Positions 8,528 through 17,320 are shown, counted from the stretch's first letter. The stretch: 64,000 nt of DNA from Flavobacterium aquariorum (GCF_003254745.1 NZ_QKXH01000004.1:186001-250000); one strand, 5' to 3'. Numbers and translations are program-made. The notes: generated by a model not told the origin, from the sequence alone.

Positions 8528-8565
8528 CCAAATTCCAATTTTACGATTGGGGTTTGGATTTTTTT
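8528..8565. terminator. Rho-independent terminator after leuS
   Basis: The stem CCAAATTCCAAT (8528-8539) pairs with ATTGGGGTTTGG (8546-8557) and is followed by an eight-T run. The hairpin nearly duplicates the one at 9591-9631. Confidence 0.8.
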
Positions 8566-8611
8566 TGTGTAACATTTTGCGTGTTTTTATACCAATATAA
8601 AAAACACAAAA

Positions 8612-8797
8612 ATGAAAAAACACGAAATTCACATTTTGAAAAAGAAGGCCGGTTTTTCCGGTATGAAAGAAGAATTGTCAAAAGAAGTTGAAGTTTTCTT
8701 GAATACTAAATCTTCTGAAGGGTACGAGGTTATAAATGTTTCTTTTACGTATTATGAAGGTGCAGAATTGATAGCCTTTATTACGATTTGCAAATAG
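8612..8797 (+). CDS. Small conserved-looking protein, possibly DUF4177-like
   Basis: This 61-residue soluble protein is rich in lysine and glutamate. The centre reads EVEVFLNTKSSEGYEVINVSF, which resembles the DUF4177 pattern (LNxLGxEGWELV), but the match is by eye only. A hairpin (GTGTTTTTATA/TATAAAAAACAC, 8581-8607) ends a few bases before the ATG. It lies between leuS and a membrane zinc peptidase on the same strand. The function is unknown. Confidence 0.6.
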   Translation: MKKHEIHILKKKAGFSGMKEELSKEVEVFLNTKSSEGYEVINVSFTYYEGAELIAFITICK

Positions 8798-8890
8798 TTT
8801 TGTAAATGCCAAAATGACACAATAATAATCGTGGTTCGGAATTTGATGTTTAATTTACAGATTTTAAACAGAAAATAAAAAAAACAAAAT

Positions 8891-9571
8891 ATGGGAATGA
8901 GTTATTTGATTCTTGCCGGTGGTATTATGCTGGCAAGTTGGTTAGTGAGTTCTACACTAAAGAGTAAATTTGAATTTTATTCGAAATTGCATTTGCAAAA
9001 CGGAATGTCTGGACGTGAAATCGCCGAGAAAATGCTTGCAGATCATGGAATTTATGATGTAAAAGTGATTTCGGTTGAGGGACAATTGACCGATCATTAC
9101 AATCCAACAGATAAAACGGTTAATTTAAGCGAAGCGGTTTATAACCAACGCAATGCCGCCGCCGCCGCCGTTGCAGCGCACGAATGCGGGCATGCGGTAC
9201 AACATGCCACGGCTTACAGTATGCTGACTTTGCGTTCTCAACTGGTGCCAGTTGTAAATGTGGCTTCGACTTATATGCAATGGATTTTATTGGCCGGAAT
9301 CTTGATGTTGCGTACATTTCCCCAACTGCTGTTGGTTGGAATTGTAATATTTGCAGCAACGACTTTGTTTTCGATTGTTACTTTACCGGTAGAATACGAT
9401 GCGAGTAACAGGGCTTTGGCTTGGTTGGAAAACAAAAATATGTTGACCCAAGAAGAACAAGCTGGAGCAAAAGATTCCTTAAAATGGGCCGCCAGAACGT
9501 ATGTGGTTGCTGCATTAGGGTCTATTGCTACTTTGTTGTATTATATTTCGATTTTTAATAATAGAAGGTAA
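8891..9571 (+). CDS. Membrane zinc metallopeptidase (Zn_peptidase_2 / YugP-like)
   Basis: This is a predicted inner-membrane metalloprotease of unknown substrate. The 226-residue product has an N-terminal membrane helix (about 4-22), the zinc motif HECGH at 97-101 and two or three C-terminal membrane helices (about 128-160 and 200-220). The arrangement VNLSEAVYNxRNAAAAAVAAHECGHAVQ is typical of the family. Five consecutive GCC alanine codons precede the motif, which is notable in an AT-rich genome. It appears to be a single gene, ending at a bidirectional terminator. Confidence 0.88.
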   Translation: MGMSYLILAGGIMLASWLVSSTLKSKFEFYSKLHLQNGMSGREIAEKMLADHGIYDVKVISVEGQLTDHYNPTDKTVNLSEAVYNQRNAAAAAVAAHECGHAVQHATAYSMLTLRSQLVPVVNVASTYMQWILLAGILMLRTFPQLLLVGIVIFAATTLFSIVTLPVEYDASNRALAWLENKNMLTQEEQAGAKDSLKWAARTYVVAALGSIATLLYYISIFNNRR

Positions 9572-9590
9572 GAAAGTAAAAATTAAAAAA

Positions 9591-9631
9591 AATCCAAATT
9601 CCAATTTTACGATTGGCATTTGGATTTTTTT
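9591..9631. terminator. Bidirectional terminator between zinc peptidase and hemD
   Basis: The stem AATCCAAATTCCAAT (9591-9605) pairs with ATTGGCATTTGGATT (9611-9625), with A-runs on the left and T-runs on the right, so it can serve both converging genes. Its left arm and loop repeat those of the terminator at 8528. Confidence 0.8.
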
Positions 9632-9674
9632 ATTGTTATTGAAATTGCAAATGTAATTGCCATTTCATTGGTGT

Positions 9675-10424
9675 CTATTTTCCTTTATTCGCTTCAGCTA
9701 TATATTTTTCTAAAGCCATTGTCATCGATGGAGTTCCAGGTGTTGGAGCCATAATGTCAATTCGCAATCCGTGATCCAAAGCTTCTTTTTGAGTAGTACT
9801 GCCAAAAACGGCTATTCGAGTATTGTTTTGTTCAAAATCGGGAAAGTTTTTATATAATGATTTAATACCGGTTGGGCTGAAGAAAGCCAAGACGTCGTAA
9901 TAAACATCGGCCAGATCTGATAAGTCACTCATAACCGTTTTGTAAAAAGTGGCTGGAGTCCAGTCAACTTTCAAAGCGTTTAGCGTTACAGGAATGTCTG
10001 CGTTTAATTGGTCAGATGCCGGTAATAAGAATTTCTCGTCTTTATATTTTTTGATTAAAGGCGACAAATCAGCAAAATCTTTAGGGCCTACATAAATTTT
10101 ACGTTTTCTGTATACTACGTATTTTTGCAGGTAAAATGCAATTGCTTCAGATTGACAAAAGTACTTTAATCCTTCAGGAACTTTGTAGCGCATTTCATCT
10201 GCCACTCTAAAAAAATGATCCACGCCATTTTTGCTTGTTAATATAATAGCAGTGTAGTTATTAAGATCGATTTTTTGAAGTCTAATCTCTTTTGCGCTTA
10301 CTCCTTCTACATGAATAAAAGGTCTGAAATCAATTTTCACTTTATGCTTTTGTTGCAGCTCAAAGTATGGAGAATTTTCCACTTTAGGTTCTGGTTGTGA
10401 TACCAAAATTGTTTTCACTTTCAT
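9675..10424 (-). CDS. hemD: Uroporphyrinogen-III synthase
   Basis: This enzyme closes hydroxymethylbilane to uroporphyrinogen III in heme synthesis. HemD sequences diverge strongly, but this 249-residue protein matches the Bacteroidota form. It has KTILVSQPEP at the N-terminus, DFRPFIHVEGVSAKEIRLQKIDLNNYTAIILTSKNGVDHFF, and the C-terminal half FFSPTGIKSLYKNFPDF followed by IAVFGSTTQKEALDHGLRIDIMAPTPGTPSM. It lies 13 bp downstream of the DUF4271 gene and is probably cotranscribed with it, a pairing I recognise from flavobacteria. Confidence 0.85.
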   Translation of the reverse strand: MKVKTILVSQPEPKVENSPYFELQQKHKVKIDFRPFIHVEGVSAKEIRLQKIDLNNYTAIILTSKNGVDHFFRVADEMRYKVPEGLKYFCQSEAIAFYLQKYVVYRKRKIYVGPKDFADLSPLIKKYKDEKFLLPASDQLNADIPVTLNALKVDWTPATFYKTVMSDLSDLADVYYDVLAFFSPTGIKSLYKNFPDFEQNNTRIAVFGSTTQKEALDHGLRIDIMAPTPGTPSMTMALEKYIAEANKGK

Positions 10425-10437
10425 ATTTAAATAATTT

Positions 10438-11109
10438 CTAAACGCTACCTTTTGTAAACCAATAATACATAAAATAATAGGGTGCTATTTCAAGAGTGCA
10501 AAGATATAAAATAAAATAAAACAACTTGCTGAAAATTTCCTTTCTGTAATTTTTTATGGAGTACACATACAGTAAAACGTTCAAAACTATGATACTATAT
10601 AAAACCAGTTGCGGTATATTTTTTAAGATAGATTCATAATAGAATAAAATGATGTCAATTGGCAGTAGTAATAAACCTATATATGTTCTGTAGGTAACTT
10701 TCTGTAAATTAAACTGTTCGACAAGTTCTTCTATTTTGAATGTCGTTGCAATGATTTTTTCGATTAAAAATTTTGATAAAATGAAGTAAATGACAAAAGT
10801 AAATATCTGAATAAATAAGACCCAATCCGTTTTGGAACCAAAACCAAAATTGTTTAGTAAAATTTGAATAAAAAACGAGAATGAAATAATTTGGACAATG
10901 AATAAGGATATGGAGAACATTCCCATCAAATGACTACTGTCTCTGTAAATTCGAACGTATTTGTCTGAAAATATCAATTTAGTGAAATCTTCAAAGCGGT
11001 TTTCATAGACGGATTTGGTTAAAGCAATGATGCCAAAAGCCATGATAAAAACGAGTGTTACCCAGTCGTTAGTATCGGTTATTCTAGGATGAAGTACGTG
11101 TTCAGTCAT
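10438..11109 (-). CDS. DUF4271 domain membrane protein
   Basis: This is a membrane protein of about 223 residues with six or so hydrophobic helices and the DUF4271-type segment near the N-terminus (NDWVTLVFIMAFGIIALTKSVYENRFEDFTKL). An upstream in-frame ATG at 11175 would add 22 residues. I prefer 11109 because a -7 box TAATTTTG lies at 11125-11118, which would place transcription start downstream of 11175. The resulting leader is only a few bases. It is cotranscribed with hemD. The function is unknown. Confidence 0.8.
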   Translation of the reverse strand: MTEHVLHPRITDTNDWVTLVFIMAFGIIALTKSVYENRFEDFTKLIFSDKYVRIYRDSSHLMGMFSISLFIVQIISFSFFIQILLNNFGFGSKTDWVLFIQIFTFVIYFILSKFLIEKIIATTFKIEELVEQFNLQKVTYRTYIGLLLLPIDIILFYYESILKNIPQLVLYSIIVLNVLLYVYSIKNYRKEIFSKLFYFILYLCTLEIAPYYFMYYWFTKGSV

Positions 11110-11117
11110 AATTAGAG

Positions 11118-11125
11118 CAAAATTA
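11118..11125 (-). promoter_or_regulatory. -7 box of the DUF4271-hemD operon
   Basis: TAATTTTG on the minus strand matches TAnnTTTG and ends 8 bp before the preferred ATG at 11109, implying a nearly leaderless transcript. Confidence 0.5.
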
Positions 11126-11210
11126 GTGATTTTTATAACATTATTTATTATAATTTTATAATAATCAAATGGCATAAAAAGGTTACTTTTGCACGGAAAT
11201 TACGCGAAAC

Positions 11211-11936
11211 ATGAACAATTGCATTGTTATAATTCCCACCTATAACGAAATTGAAAACATAGAAAGCATTATTAGAGCAGTGCTCTCTCAACACAAACCT
11301 TTCCATGTCTTAATTATTGATGATAACTCTCCAGACCATACTGCGGATAAAGTGGTTATGCTTCAGTCAGAGTACGGCGGTAGGTTGTTTTTGGAAAAAA
11401 GAGCTAAGAAATCGGGGCTGGGTACAGCTTATGTGCATGGTTTTAAATGGGCATTGCAAAATAATTATGATTTCATTTTTGAAATGGACGCTGATTTTTC
11501 TCATAATCCTTATGATTTGGAGAAATTATATGATGCTTGTCATTTTGGTGATGCTGATTTATCCATAGGATCTCGTTACGTTACAGGGGTAAATGTTGTC
11601 AATTGGCCTTTAAGTCGCGTTTTAATGTCTTATTTTGCATCGGTTTATGTTCGTATGATTACCGGAATGAAAATACATGATGCTACTGCTGGATTTGTTT
11701 GTTACAAAAGAGCGGTACTCGAAGCTATAAATTTGGATAAAATTAGATTTGTTGGGTATGCTTTTCAGATTGAAATGAAATACCGAACGTATTGTAAAAA
11801 ATTTGCCATTTCAGAAGTGCCTATTATTTTTACCGATAGAACCAAAGGGCAGTCTAAAATGAGCAATTCTATAATCATTGAAGCCGTATTTGGCGTCATT
11901 ATGTTGCGTTTAAAAAAGTTAGTTAACAGTTTGTAA
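11211..11936 (+). CDS. Polyprenol-phosphate mannosyltransferase-like glycosyltransferase (GT2)
   Basis: It probably transfers a sugar (mannose or glucose) from a nucleotide donor to polyprenyl phosphate at the inner face of the membrane. The 241-residue GT-A protein has the nucleotide-sugar motif LIIDDNSPDHTA (D37, D38), the metal-binding EMDADFSH (D93, D95), GSRYV and the family segment KTKGQSKMS-like RTKGQSKMS. It lacks a C-terminal membrane domain, as in DPM1-type enzymes. A TACTTTTG -7 box is at 11184-11191. It begins a likely operon with the dihydroorotase (12 bp away) and a DUF4296 lipoprotein. Confidence 0.87.
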   Translation: MNNCIVIIPTYNEIENIESIIRAVLSQHKPFHVLIIDDNSPDHTADKVVMLQSEYGGRLFLEKRAKKSGLGTAYVHGFKWALQNNYDFIFEMDADFSHNPYDLEKLYDACHFGDADLSIGSRYVTGVNVVNWPLSRVLMSYFASVYVRMITGMKIHDATAGFVCYKRAVLEAINLDKIRFVGYAFQIEMKYRTYCKKFAISEVPIIFTDRTKGQSKMSNSIIIEAVFGVIMLRLKKLVNSL

Positions 11937-11948
11937 AAGAAAGATACT

Positions 11949-13289
11949 ATGAATAGATATTTGATTAAAAATGCTAAAATAGTAAATGAAGGAGTCATTT
12001 TTGAAGGAGATGTGCTTGTAGAGAATGACCTTATCGTTGAGGTTTCTGAGAACATTAGCCTGAAATCTTCAGATTGTATGATTATTGATGCAGAAGGGAA
12101 TTATCTTTTACCTGGAGTTATCGATGATCAAGTGCATTTTAGAGAACCGGGACTTACCCATAAAGGAGATATTGAGTCGGAATCTAGAGCTGCGGTTGCA
12201 GGAGGAATTACGTCTTACATAGAACAGCCCAATACTGTTCCTAATGCCGTTACCCAAGAAATTCTTGAAGAAAAATATAAAATTGCAGCCGAAAAGTCTT
12301 TTGCCAATTATTCTTTTATGATGGGCGCTACCAATGACAATCTGGAGGAAGTCTTGAAAACAAATCCTAAGAATGTTGCTGGAATCAAAATATTTTTAGG
12401 TTCTTCAACAGGGAATATGTTGGTGGACAATGAAGCGGTTTTGGAGAAAATATTTGCTTGTACTTCAATGTTGATTGCTGTTCATTGTGAAGATGAAATG
12501 ACAATTAAAAACAATTTAGAAAAATATAAGGAAGAATATGGTGAAGATGTGCCGGTAACTGCGCATCATCTTATCCGCAGCGAAGAGGCTTGTTATATTT
12601 CTTCTTCGAAAGCCGTTGCTTTGGCTAAAAAAACGGGGGCAAGATTGCATGTTTTTCACCTTTCGACCGCCAAGGAAATGGAATTGTTTACTAATAAAAT
12701 TCCGCTAGAGGAAAAAAAGATTACTGCCGAAGTTTGTGTGCATCATTTGTGGTTTACCAATGACGATTATGAAACTAAGGGCAATCTGATTAAATGGAAT
12801 CCTGCAGTAAAAACGGCTAACGATAGAAAAGTTCTGTGGGAGGCGCTAAATGATGGACGTATTGATGTTATTGCCACCGATCACGCGCCACATACATTGG
12901 ACGAAAAAAAGCAAAAATACCTCCAAGCTCCTTCTGGTGGACCATTGGTACAACATGCTCTTGTAGCAATGTTTGAAGCGCATCACCAAGGGAAAATAAG
13001 CGTTGAGAAAATTGTGGAAAAAATGTGTCACAATCCAGCCAAGATTTTTAAAATTGAAAAAAGAGGTTTTATCAAAGAGGGTTATTTTGCTGATTTGGTT
13101 ATTATCAATGCAGGATTGCCTTGGAGTGTTAAGAAAGAAAATATACTTTCGAAATGTGGGTGGTCCCCTTTTGAAGGTTTTACTTTTAAATCTAGAATTA
13201 CCCATACTTTTGTGAATGGTAAATTGGTTTATTCTGGTTTTAAAGTAAAAGACATTCGTGCCGGCCAAAGAATGTTGTTTGATAGATAA
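11949..13289 (+). CDS. pyrC: Dihydroorotase
   Basis: It would interconvert carbamoyl-aspartate and dihydroorotate in pyrimidine synthesis. The 446-residue amidohydrolase has VIDDQVHFREPGLTHKGD (61-72), GIKIFLGSSTGNML with the presumed carboxylated lysine, VHCEDE, HVFHLSTA, CVHHLWFT and ATDHAPHT. The first metal-binding histidine of the HxH motif is replaced by glutamine (Q61-V-H63). I recall this variant from other Bacteroidota, but the metal site merits a check. It could be an inactive or altered cyclic amidohydrolase, though the rest of the motifs favour dihydroorotase. Confidence 0.85.
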   Translation: MNRYLIKNAKIVNEGVIFEGDVLVENDLIVEVSENISLKSSDCMIIDAEGNYLLPGVIDDQVHFREPGLTHKGDIESESRAAVAGGITSYIEQPNTVPNAVTQEILEEKYKIAAEKSFANYSFMMGATNDNLEEVLKTNPKNVAGIKIFLGSSTGNMLVDNEAVLEKIFACTSMLIAVHCEDEMTIKNNLEKYKEEYGEDVPVTAHHLIRSEEACYISSSKAVALAKKTGARLHVFHLSTAKEMELFTNKIPLEEKKITAEVCVHHLWFTNDDYETKGNLIKWNPAVKTANDRKVLWEALNDGRIDVIATDHAPHTLDEKKQKYLQAPSGGPLVQHALVAMFEAHHQGKISVEKIVEKMCHNPAKIFKIEKRGFIKEGYFADLVIINAGLPWSVKKENILSKCGWSPFEGFTFKSRITHTFVNGKLVYSGFKVKDIRAGQRMLFDR

Positions 13290-13300
13290 AAAATCATTAG

Positions 13301-13795
13301 ATGAAAAAAATAATATCTCTTTTTGCATTAGTTGCCTTGTTTTTGAGCTGCAATAAGGATTTGGTTGAAAAGCCAGATAATCTTATTGACAAAAAAGTGA
13401 TGGGAGATATTTATTATGATATGTCAATTTTGGAAGCCTTAAAGTACCAAAATCCCAACTCTTTATACACGAACGGAATTAATCCAAAGACTTATATTTT
13501 TAAAAAATATAAAATTGATAGCCTTCAATTTGCAAAAAGCAATGCCTATTATGCTGCTGATTATAGAGAATACAAAAAAATGTATGATGCTCTTAACGAC
13601 CGTTTAAAAAAGGAAAAAGATGCCGTAGATTTGATAATCAAAAAAGAAGCAAAAAAAGCTGCCGCATTAAAAAAAGCAAAAGCCAAGAAAGTGCAGGATT
13701 CTATAAAAAAGGCTAAGAAAGTCAAGGATTTGAAAATTAAAAAAGAGAAAGATTCAATTGCTCAAAAGAAGCAAGAAATAAAAGCTAAAAAATAG
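13301..13795 (+). CDS. DUF4296 lipoprotein
   Basis: This 164-residue predicted lipoprotein has a signal peptide with lipobox LFLSC (Cys17). It is followed by the DUF4296 region (PDNLIDKKVMGDIYYDMSILEALKY ... LYTNGINPKTYIFKKYKIDSLQFAKSNAYYA) and a very lysine/alanine-rich C-terminal helix (about 105-164). It lies 11 bp after the dihydroorotase stop, so it is in the same operon. Its location is probably the periplasmic face of a membrane. The function is unknown. Confidence 0.82.
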   Translation: MKKIISLFALVALFLSCNKDLVEKPDNLIDKKVMGDIYYDMSILEALKYQNPNSLYTNGINPKTYIFKKYKIDSLQFAKSNAYYAADYREYKKMYDALNDRLKKEKDAVDLIIKKEAKKAAALKKAKAKKVQDSIKKAKKVKDLKIKKEKDSIAQKKQEIKAKK

Positions 13796-13801
13796 AAGCA
13801 G

Positions 13802-14791
13802 TTACAGATTTGTAATCTCCTTTATATAATTATGAACGTCTTCGAATTTAATATTCAAGGCGTTTTTTATTTTTTCATTGGAATATAAATCAGTTGTGTA
13901 AGAAGATCTTGCAGAGGCTTTGCTTAGTTGCCTCTTTTGACCAAAAATATTGGATGAAACCCAATCCAGGTTTGATAAAGCATTCATTATAAATGGAGTT
14001 GCATGATATTTAGGTCTTTTGACTTTTAAAGCATCGGCAATAGAAAAAAGCAGATCCTTAAAAACAATATTCTCACTTATTAATGTAAATCGTTCGCCAT
14101 GGATGGAGCTTTTCATTAGTTGATACATTACGTCTACCACATCCGAAACTGCCACAAAACCGGTTAATCCGTTGGTGTAAAAAGACAGACCATTTTTTAC
14201 TCTTGTAAAAAGTTCACCGCTTCCTTGGTCCCAAAATCCTGGACCAATGATAACGCCTGGATTTACAATCACGACTTCAAGTCCCTCTTGCAGTGCGCGC
14301 CATATTTCCATTTCGGCACCATATTTTGAAATAGCATAATCGCTATGCGGTTTTTCGGGATTCCATTCGGTTTCTTCGGTAATAATGGATTCGTGCTCCG
14401 GCAGGTCGCCGAGAGCCGCTATGGAGCTCACATGACAAAGTTTTTTGACATTATTGGCCAAACAAAAATTGACAATGTTTGCTGTGCCTTCGATATTGGT
14501 TTTTCGAACGAGTGCTTCTTCTTTTGGGTCAAAAGAAATCATCGCTGCACAATGATATACTTGGTTTATTTCCTGAAAGGCATTTTCTAAAGTGGGAATA
14601 TCCAGAACATCGCCTTGAACCCATTGGATAGAATCATAAAGGCCATTTTTTTGGTACAATGAAAAAAGAGCTTTGGTTTTTTTGGTGCTATCTAGATTTC
14701 TATAGATGGCACGTACATTTTCTCCCTTTTCCAATAGGTGAATTAAAAGATGTGCGCCCACTAAACCTGTTCCTCCCGTAACTAATACCAT
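13802..14791 (-). CDS. NAD-dependent epimerase/dehydratase (extended SDR)
   Basis: This 329-residue Rossmann enzyme resembles dihydroflavonol-4-reductase. It has the nucleotide motif VTGGTGLVGAHLLIHLLEKG at residues 4-23, the catalytic YxxxK as YAISK, and NPGVIIGPGFWDQGSG. The substrate cannot be told from sequence. The Rossmann motif begins at residue 4, so the ATG at 14791 is firm. A perfect -7 box TATATTTG lies only 5 bp upstream of it (14804-14797), suggesting a leaderless mRNA. It converges with the DUF4296 gene, with a 6-bp gap. Confidence 0.85.
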   Translation of the reverse strand: MVLVTGGTGLVGAHLLIHLLEKGENVRAIYRNLDSTKKTKALFSLYQKNGLYDSIQWVQGDVLDIPTLENAFQEINQVYHCAAMISFDPKEEALVRKTNIEGTANIVNFCLANNVKKLCHVSSIAALGDLPEHESIITEETEWNPEKPHSDYAISKYGAEMEIWRALQEGLEVVIVNPGVIIGPGFWDQGSGELFTRVKNGLSFYTNGLTGFVAVSDVVDVMYQLMKSSIHGERFTLISENIVFKDLLFSIADALKVKRPKYHATPFIMNALSNLDWVSSNIFGQKRQLSKASARSSYTTDLYSNEKIKNALNIKFEDVHNYIKEITNL

Positions 14792-14796
14792 ATTTA

Positions 14797-14804
14797 CAAA
14801 TATA
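14797..14804 (-). promoter_or_regulatory. -7 box of the epimerase gene, abutting the start codon
   Basis: TATATTTG on the minus strand ends at 14797, five bases before the ATG whose A is at 14791. It lies at the edge of the inverted repeat 14808-14897. Confidence 0.5.
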
Positions 14805-14807
14805 TTA

Positions 14808-14897
14808 TTTAATGTTGATTCGTTAAATCGTTTGCGTGTTTATTTGGTGATTTTTTTTCGATTAACCGATTAAACAAATAAGCAAATCAACATTAAA
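14808..14897. repeat. Inverted repeat between divergent epimerase and tyrS promoters
   Basis: TTTAATGTTGATT (14808-14820) is repeated in inverted orientation as AATCAACATTAAA (14885-14897), a perfect 13-bp match. Beyond it the arms continue imperfectly. The repeat almost fills the divergent intergenic region and is flanked by both -7 boxes. Confidence 0.65.
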
Positions 14898-14900
14898 TTT

Positions 14901-14908
14901 TATCTTTG
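14901..14908 (+). promoter_or_regulatory. -7 box of tyrS
   Basis: TATCTTTG matches TAnnTTTG and gives a leader of about 17 nt to the tyrS ATG at 14931. No clear -33 TTTG is present; the inverted repeat lies there instead. Confidence 0.5.
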
Positions 14909-14930
14909 CTCTAAATTGATTATTTTATAG

Positions 14931-16229
14931 ATGAAAAATATTATTTCCGAATTAGAATGGCGTGGTTTAGTACACGATATCATGCCAGGGACTGAAGAAC
15001 AACTTTTAAAAGAAATGACAACCACTTATATTGGATTTGATCCCACATCAGATTCATTGCATATTGGTAGTTTAGTGCCTATTATTTTATTGGTTCACCT
15101 TAAAAATTTTGGACACAAACCTATTGCTTTGGTGGGTGGAGCAACCGGAATGATTGGAGATCCCTCAGGGAAATCGGATGAGCGAAATTTATTAGATGAA
15201 GCTACTTTAGCCAAAAATGTTGAAGGTATAAAAGGTGTTTTGTCACGATTCTTGGATTTTAATGATACTGCTGTAAATGCACCTGTTTTGGTGAATAATT
15301 ACGATTGGATGAAAGGCTTGTCATTCATCAATTTTGCTCGTGATGTCGGTAAACGTATTACGGTAAATTATATGATGGCCAAAGATTCTGTGAAGAAAAG
15401 ATTGTCTGGTGAAGGCGAGGGAATGTCATTTACGGAGTTTACTTATCAGTTGATACAAGGATACGATTTTTATCATTTGCATAAAGAATACAATTGTTTA
15501 TTGCAAATGGGTGGCTCGGATCAATGGGGGAATATCACCACTGGAACCGAATTAGTTCGAAGAATGAACGTTGGAGAAGAAGCAAAAGCTTTTGCGATGA
15601 CCTGTCCATTAATCACTAAAGCAGATGGTTCTAAATTTGGAAAATCTGAAGGCGGAAACGTTTGGTTGACAGCTGATAAAACTTCAGTGTATAAATTTTA
15701 CCAGTTTTGGTTGAATACTACCGATGTTGACGCTGAGAAGTATATCAAAATTTTTACTTTCTTGGACAAAGAAACTATCGATGCTTTGATCGAAGAGCAT
15801 AAATTAGCGCCGCATTTAAGAGTTTTGCAGAGAAAATTGGCTGAAGAGTTAACTGTTTTTGTACATTCTGCCGAAGAATTAGAAAAAGCGATTAAAGCTT
15901 CGAATATTCTTTTTGGAAACGCCACCGCCGATGATTTGAAACAACTGGATGAAGCTACTTTTCTAGAAGTTTTCGATGGAGTTCCACAGGCAAAGATTTC
16001 AAGGAGTGATGTCGAAGCAGGATTAGATATCGTTACTGTCCTGAATGAAAAAACAGGTTTTTTTAAATCAAATGGTGAGGCAAGAAGAGCTTTGACTGCG
16101 AATTCAATTTCAGTGAATAAAGAAAAAGTGAACGAAACATTTGTGCTTTCGACAAAAGATTTGATTAACAATCAGTTTGTGCTGTTGCAAAGCGGTAAGA
16201 AAAATTATTTTGTGATTAGAGTGGTTTAA
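14931..16229 (+). CDS. tyrS: Tyrosyl-tRNA synthetase
   Basis: TyrRS charges tRNA-Tyr. The 432-residue product has the class I signature with HIGH present as HIGS (residues 46-49, in [14 protein letters not shown]), the tyrosine/tRNA pocket segment [38 protein letters not shown] present as KFGKS and a C-terminal S4-like RNA-binding domain (about 365-430). Length is normal for the bacterial family. It is monocistronic; its 3' end converges on the LuxE-like gene. Confidence 0.95.
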   Translation: MKNIISELEWRGLVHDIMPGTEEQLLKEMTTTYIGFDPTSDSLHIGSLVPIILLVHLKNFGHKPIALVGGATGMIGDPSGKSDERNLLDEATLAKNVEGIKGVLSRFLDFNDTAVNAPVLVNNYDWMKGLSFINFARDVGKRITVNYMMAKDSVKKRLSGEGEGMSFTEFTYQLIQGYDFYHLHKEYNCLLQMGGSDQWGNITTGTELVRRMNVGEEAKAFAMTCPLITKADGSKFGKSEGGNVWLTADKTSVYKFYQFWLNTTDVDAEKYIKIFTFLDKETIDALIEEHKLAPHLRVLQRKLAEELTVFVHSAEELEKAIKASNILFGNATADDLKQLDEATFLEVFDGVPQAKISRSDVEAGLDIVTVLNEKTGFFKSNGEARRALTANSISVNKEKVNETFVLSTKDLINNQFVLLQSGKKNYFVIRVV

Positions 16230-16322
16230 GGTTTAATTGTTTGATATGGTTTAAAAGTGGATTTAAATCTCAGTTTGAACAACTTTAAACTATAATTAAA
16301 TATTTAAACAACGTAATAAACC

Positions 16323-17303
16323 TTAGACGACCATCAAATTACAACCTCGAATATCAGAATTATCAAAACGTCCCAATACTTCGAAAGTGGTATTGGGATA
16401 TTTTTTGCCCAAATCTTGTGTAGCAATAAAGGAACAGGAGTTGATGTTGGCTAGGTCAATAACGTTTATTCCGCCCGTTTTTCCGTCGTTTACATATGTT
16501 AAGGCATCTTCGGTATCGCGAATGTGTATTTGCATCCATGAAGGGCATTCAAATAAGCCGTTTCCTAACGAATAAGCCTGAGAAAGTAATTCGGTCATGC
16601 CATACTCGGAATGTATAGCAGTAACGCCAAATCCGTTGCAAAGTTGTTCATGCAATTCTTCTCGAATCATTTCTTTGCGCTTTCCTTTCATGCCGCCAGT
16701 TTCCATGATAATCGTGTGCTGCAGTTGGAATGTTCTTTTTTCGATTAAATCCAATAAAGCATAGGTCACTCCAATGAGAATTACATTTTGTCCCGCTTGA
16801 TCTAAATCAATTAGTTTTTGAATTAATTCGTCATGATTGTTGAGGTAAAATCCACTGTCGCTGTTGTTGGTTAATTGAATTAAATCTTCAACCATGTAAA
16901 TTAGCGAGGATCCTTCTCTCTCAAGGTAGGATGGAAGTAAGGCCAAGACAACATAATCTTCTATATTTCCGTAAAATTGAGAAAACCCTTTGCGATAGCT
17001 TTCCTCATAAATGGAAACATCGGTAACTAGATGTCTGCTTGTGATGGTGCCTGTTGTTCCGCTACTTGTAAAAGTTGCTTCAATTGGATTGTTGTTTGAA
17101 ACAACATCGTGGCTTTTGAAAAATTGTATGGGCAAAAAAGGAATTTGATGCAACGATTTTACTTTTTGCGGATTTGTTTTTAGCAAATCACAAAATTCTT
17201 GGTACACCAAATTGTTTTCATATTGAAATCGGAATACTTTTAAAGCTGTTTTTTCAAATTGCTTCTGACTCGAAATGGTAAATATGTCGCTGGCTGTAAT
17301 CAA
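16323..17303 (-). CDS. LuxE/PaaK-like acyl-protein synthetase family protein
   Basis: This protein of about 327 residues has the adenylate-forming fold of LuxE-type acyl-protein synthetases: TFTSSGTTGTITSRHLV (the phosphate loop), YGMTELLSQAY and a C-terminal ATQDLGKKYPNTTFEVLGRFDNSDIRGC. In flavobacteria it probably activates an acyl or aryl acid. No partner reductase is adjacent. An in-frame ATG at 17384 would lengthen it by 27 residues, but it overlaps the upstream gene's terminator and lies above a TACCTTTG -7 box (17328-17321). I therefore prefer the TTG at 17303 (protein ITASDIFTISSQKQFEK), preceded by an A-rich leader. The start is uncertain. Confidence 0.8.
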   Translation of the reverse strand: MITASDIFTISSQKQFEKTALKVFRFQYENNLVYQEFCDLLKTNPQKVKSLHQIPFLPIQFFKSHDVVSNNNPIEATFTSSGTTGTITSRHLVTDVSIYEESYRKGFSQFYGNIEDYVVLALLPSYLEREGSSLIYMVEDLIQLTNNSDSGFYLNNHDELIQKLIDLDQAGQNVILIGVTYALLDLIEKRTFQLQHTIIMETGGMKGKRKEMIREELHEQLCNGFGVTAIHSEYGMTELLSQAYSLGNGLFECPSWMQIHIRDTEDALTYVNDGKTGGINVIDLANINSCSFIATQDLGKKYPNTTFEVLGRFDNSDIRGCNLMVV

Positions 17304-17320
17304 GTTCTTTTTTTTGAGGA

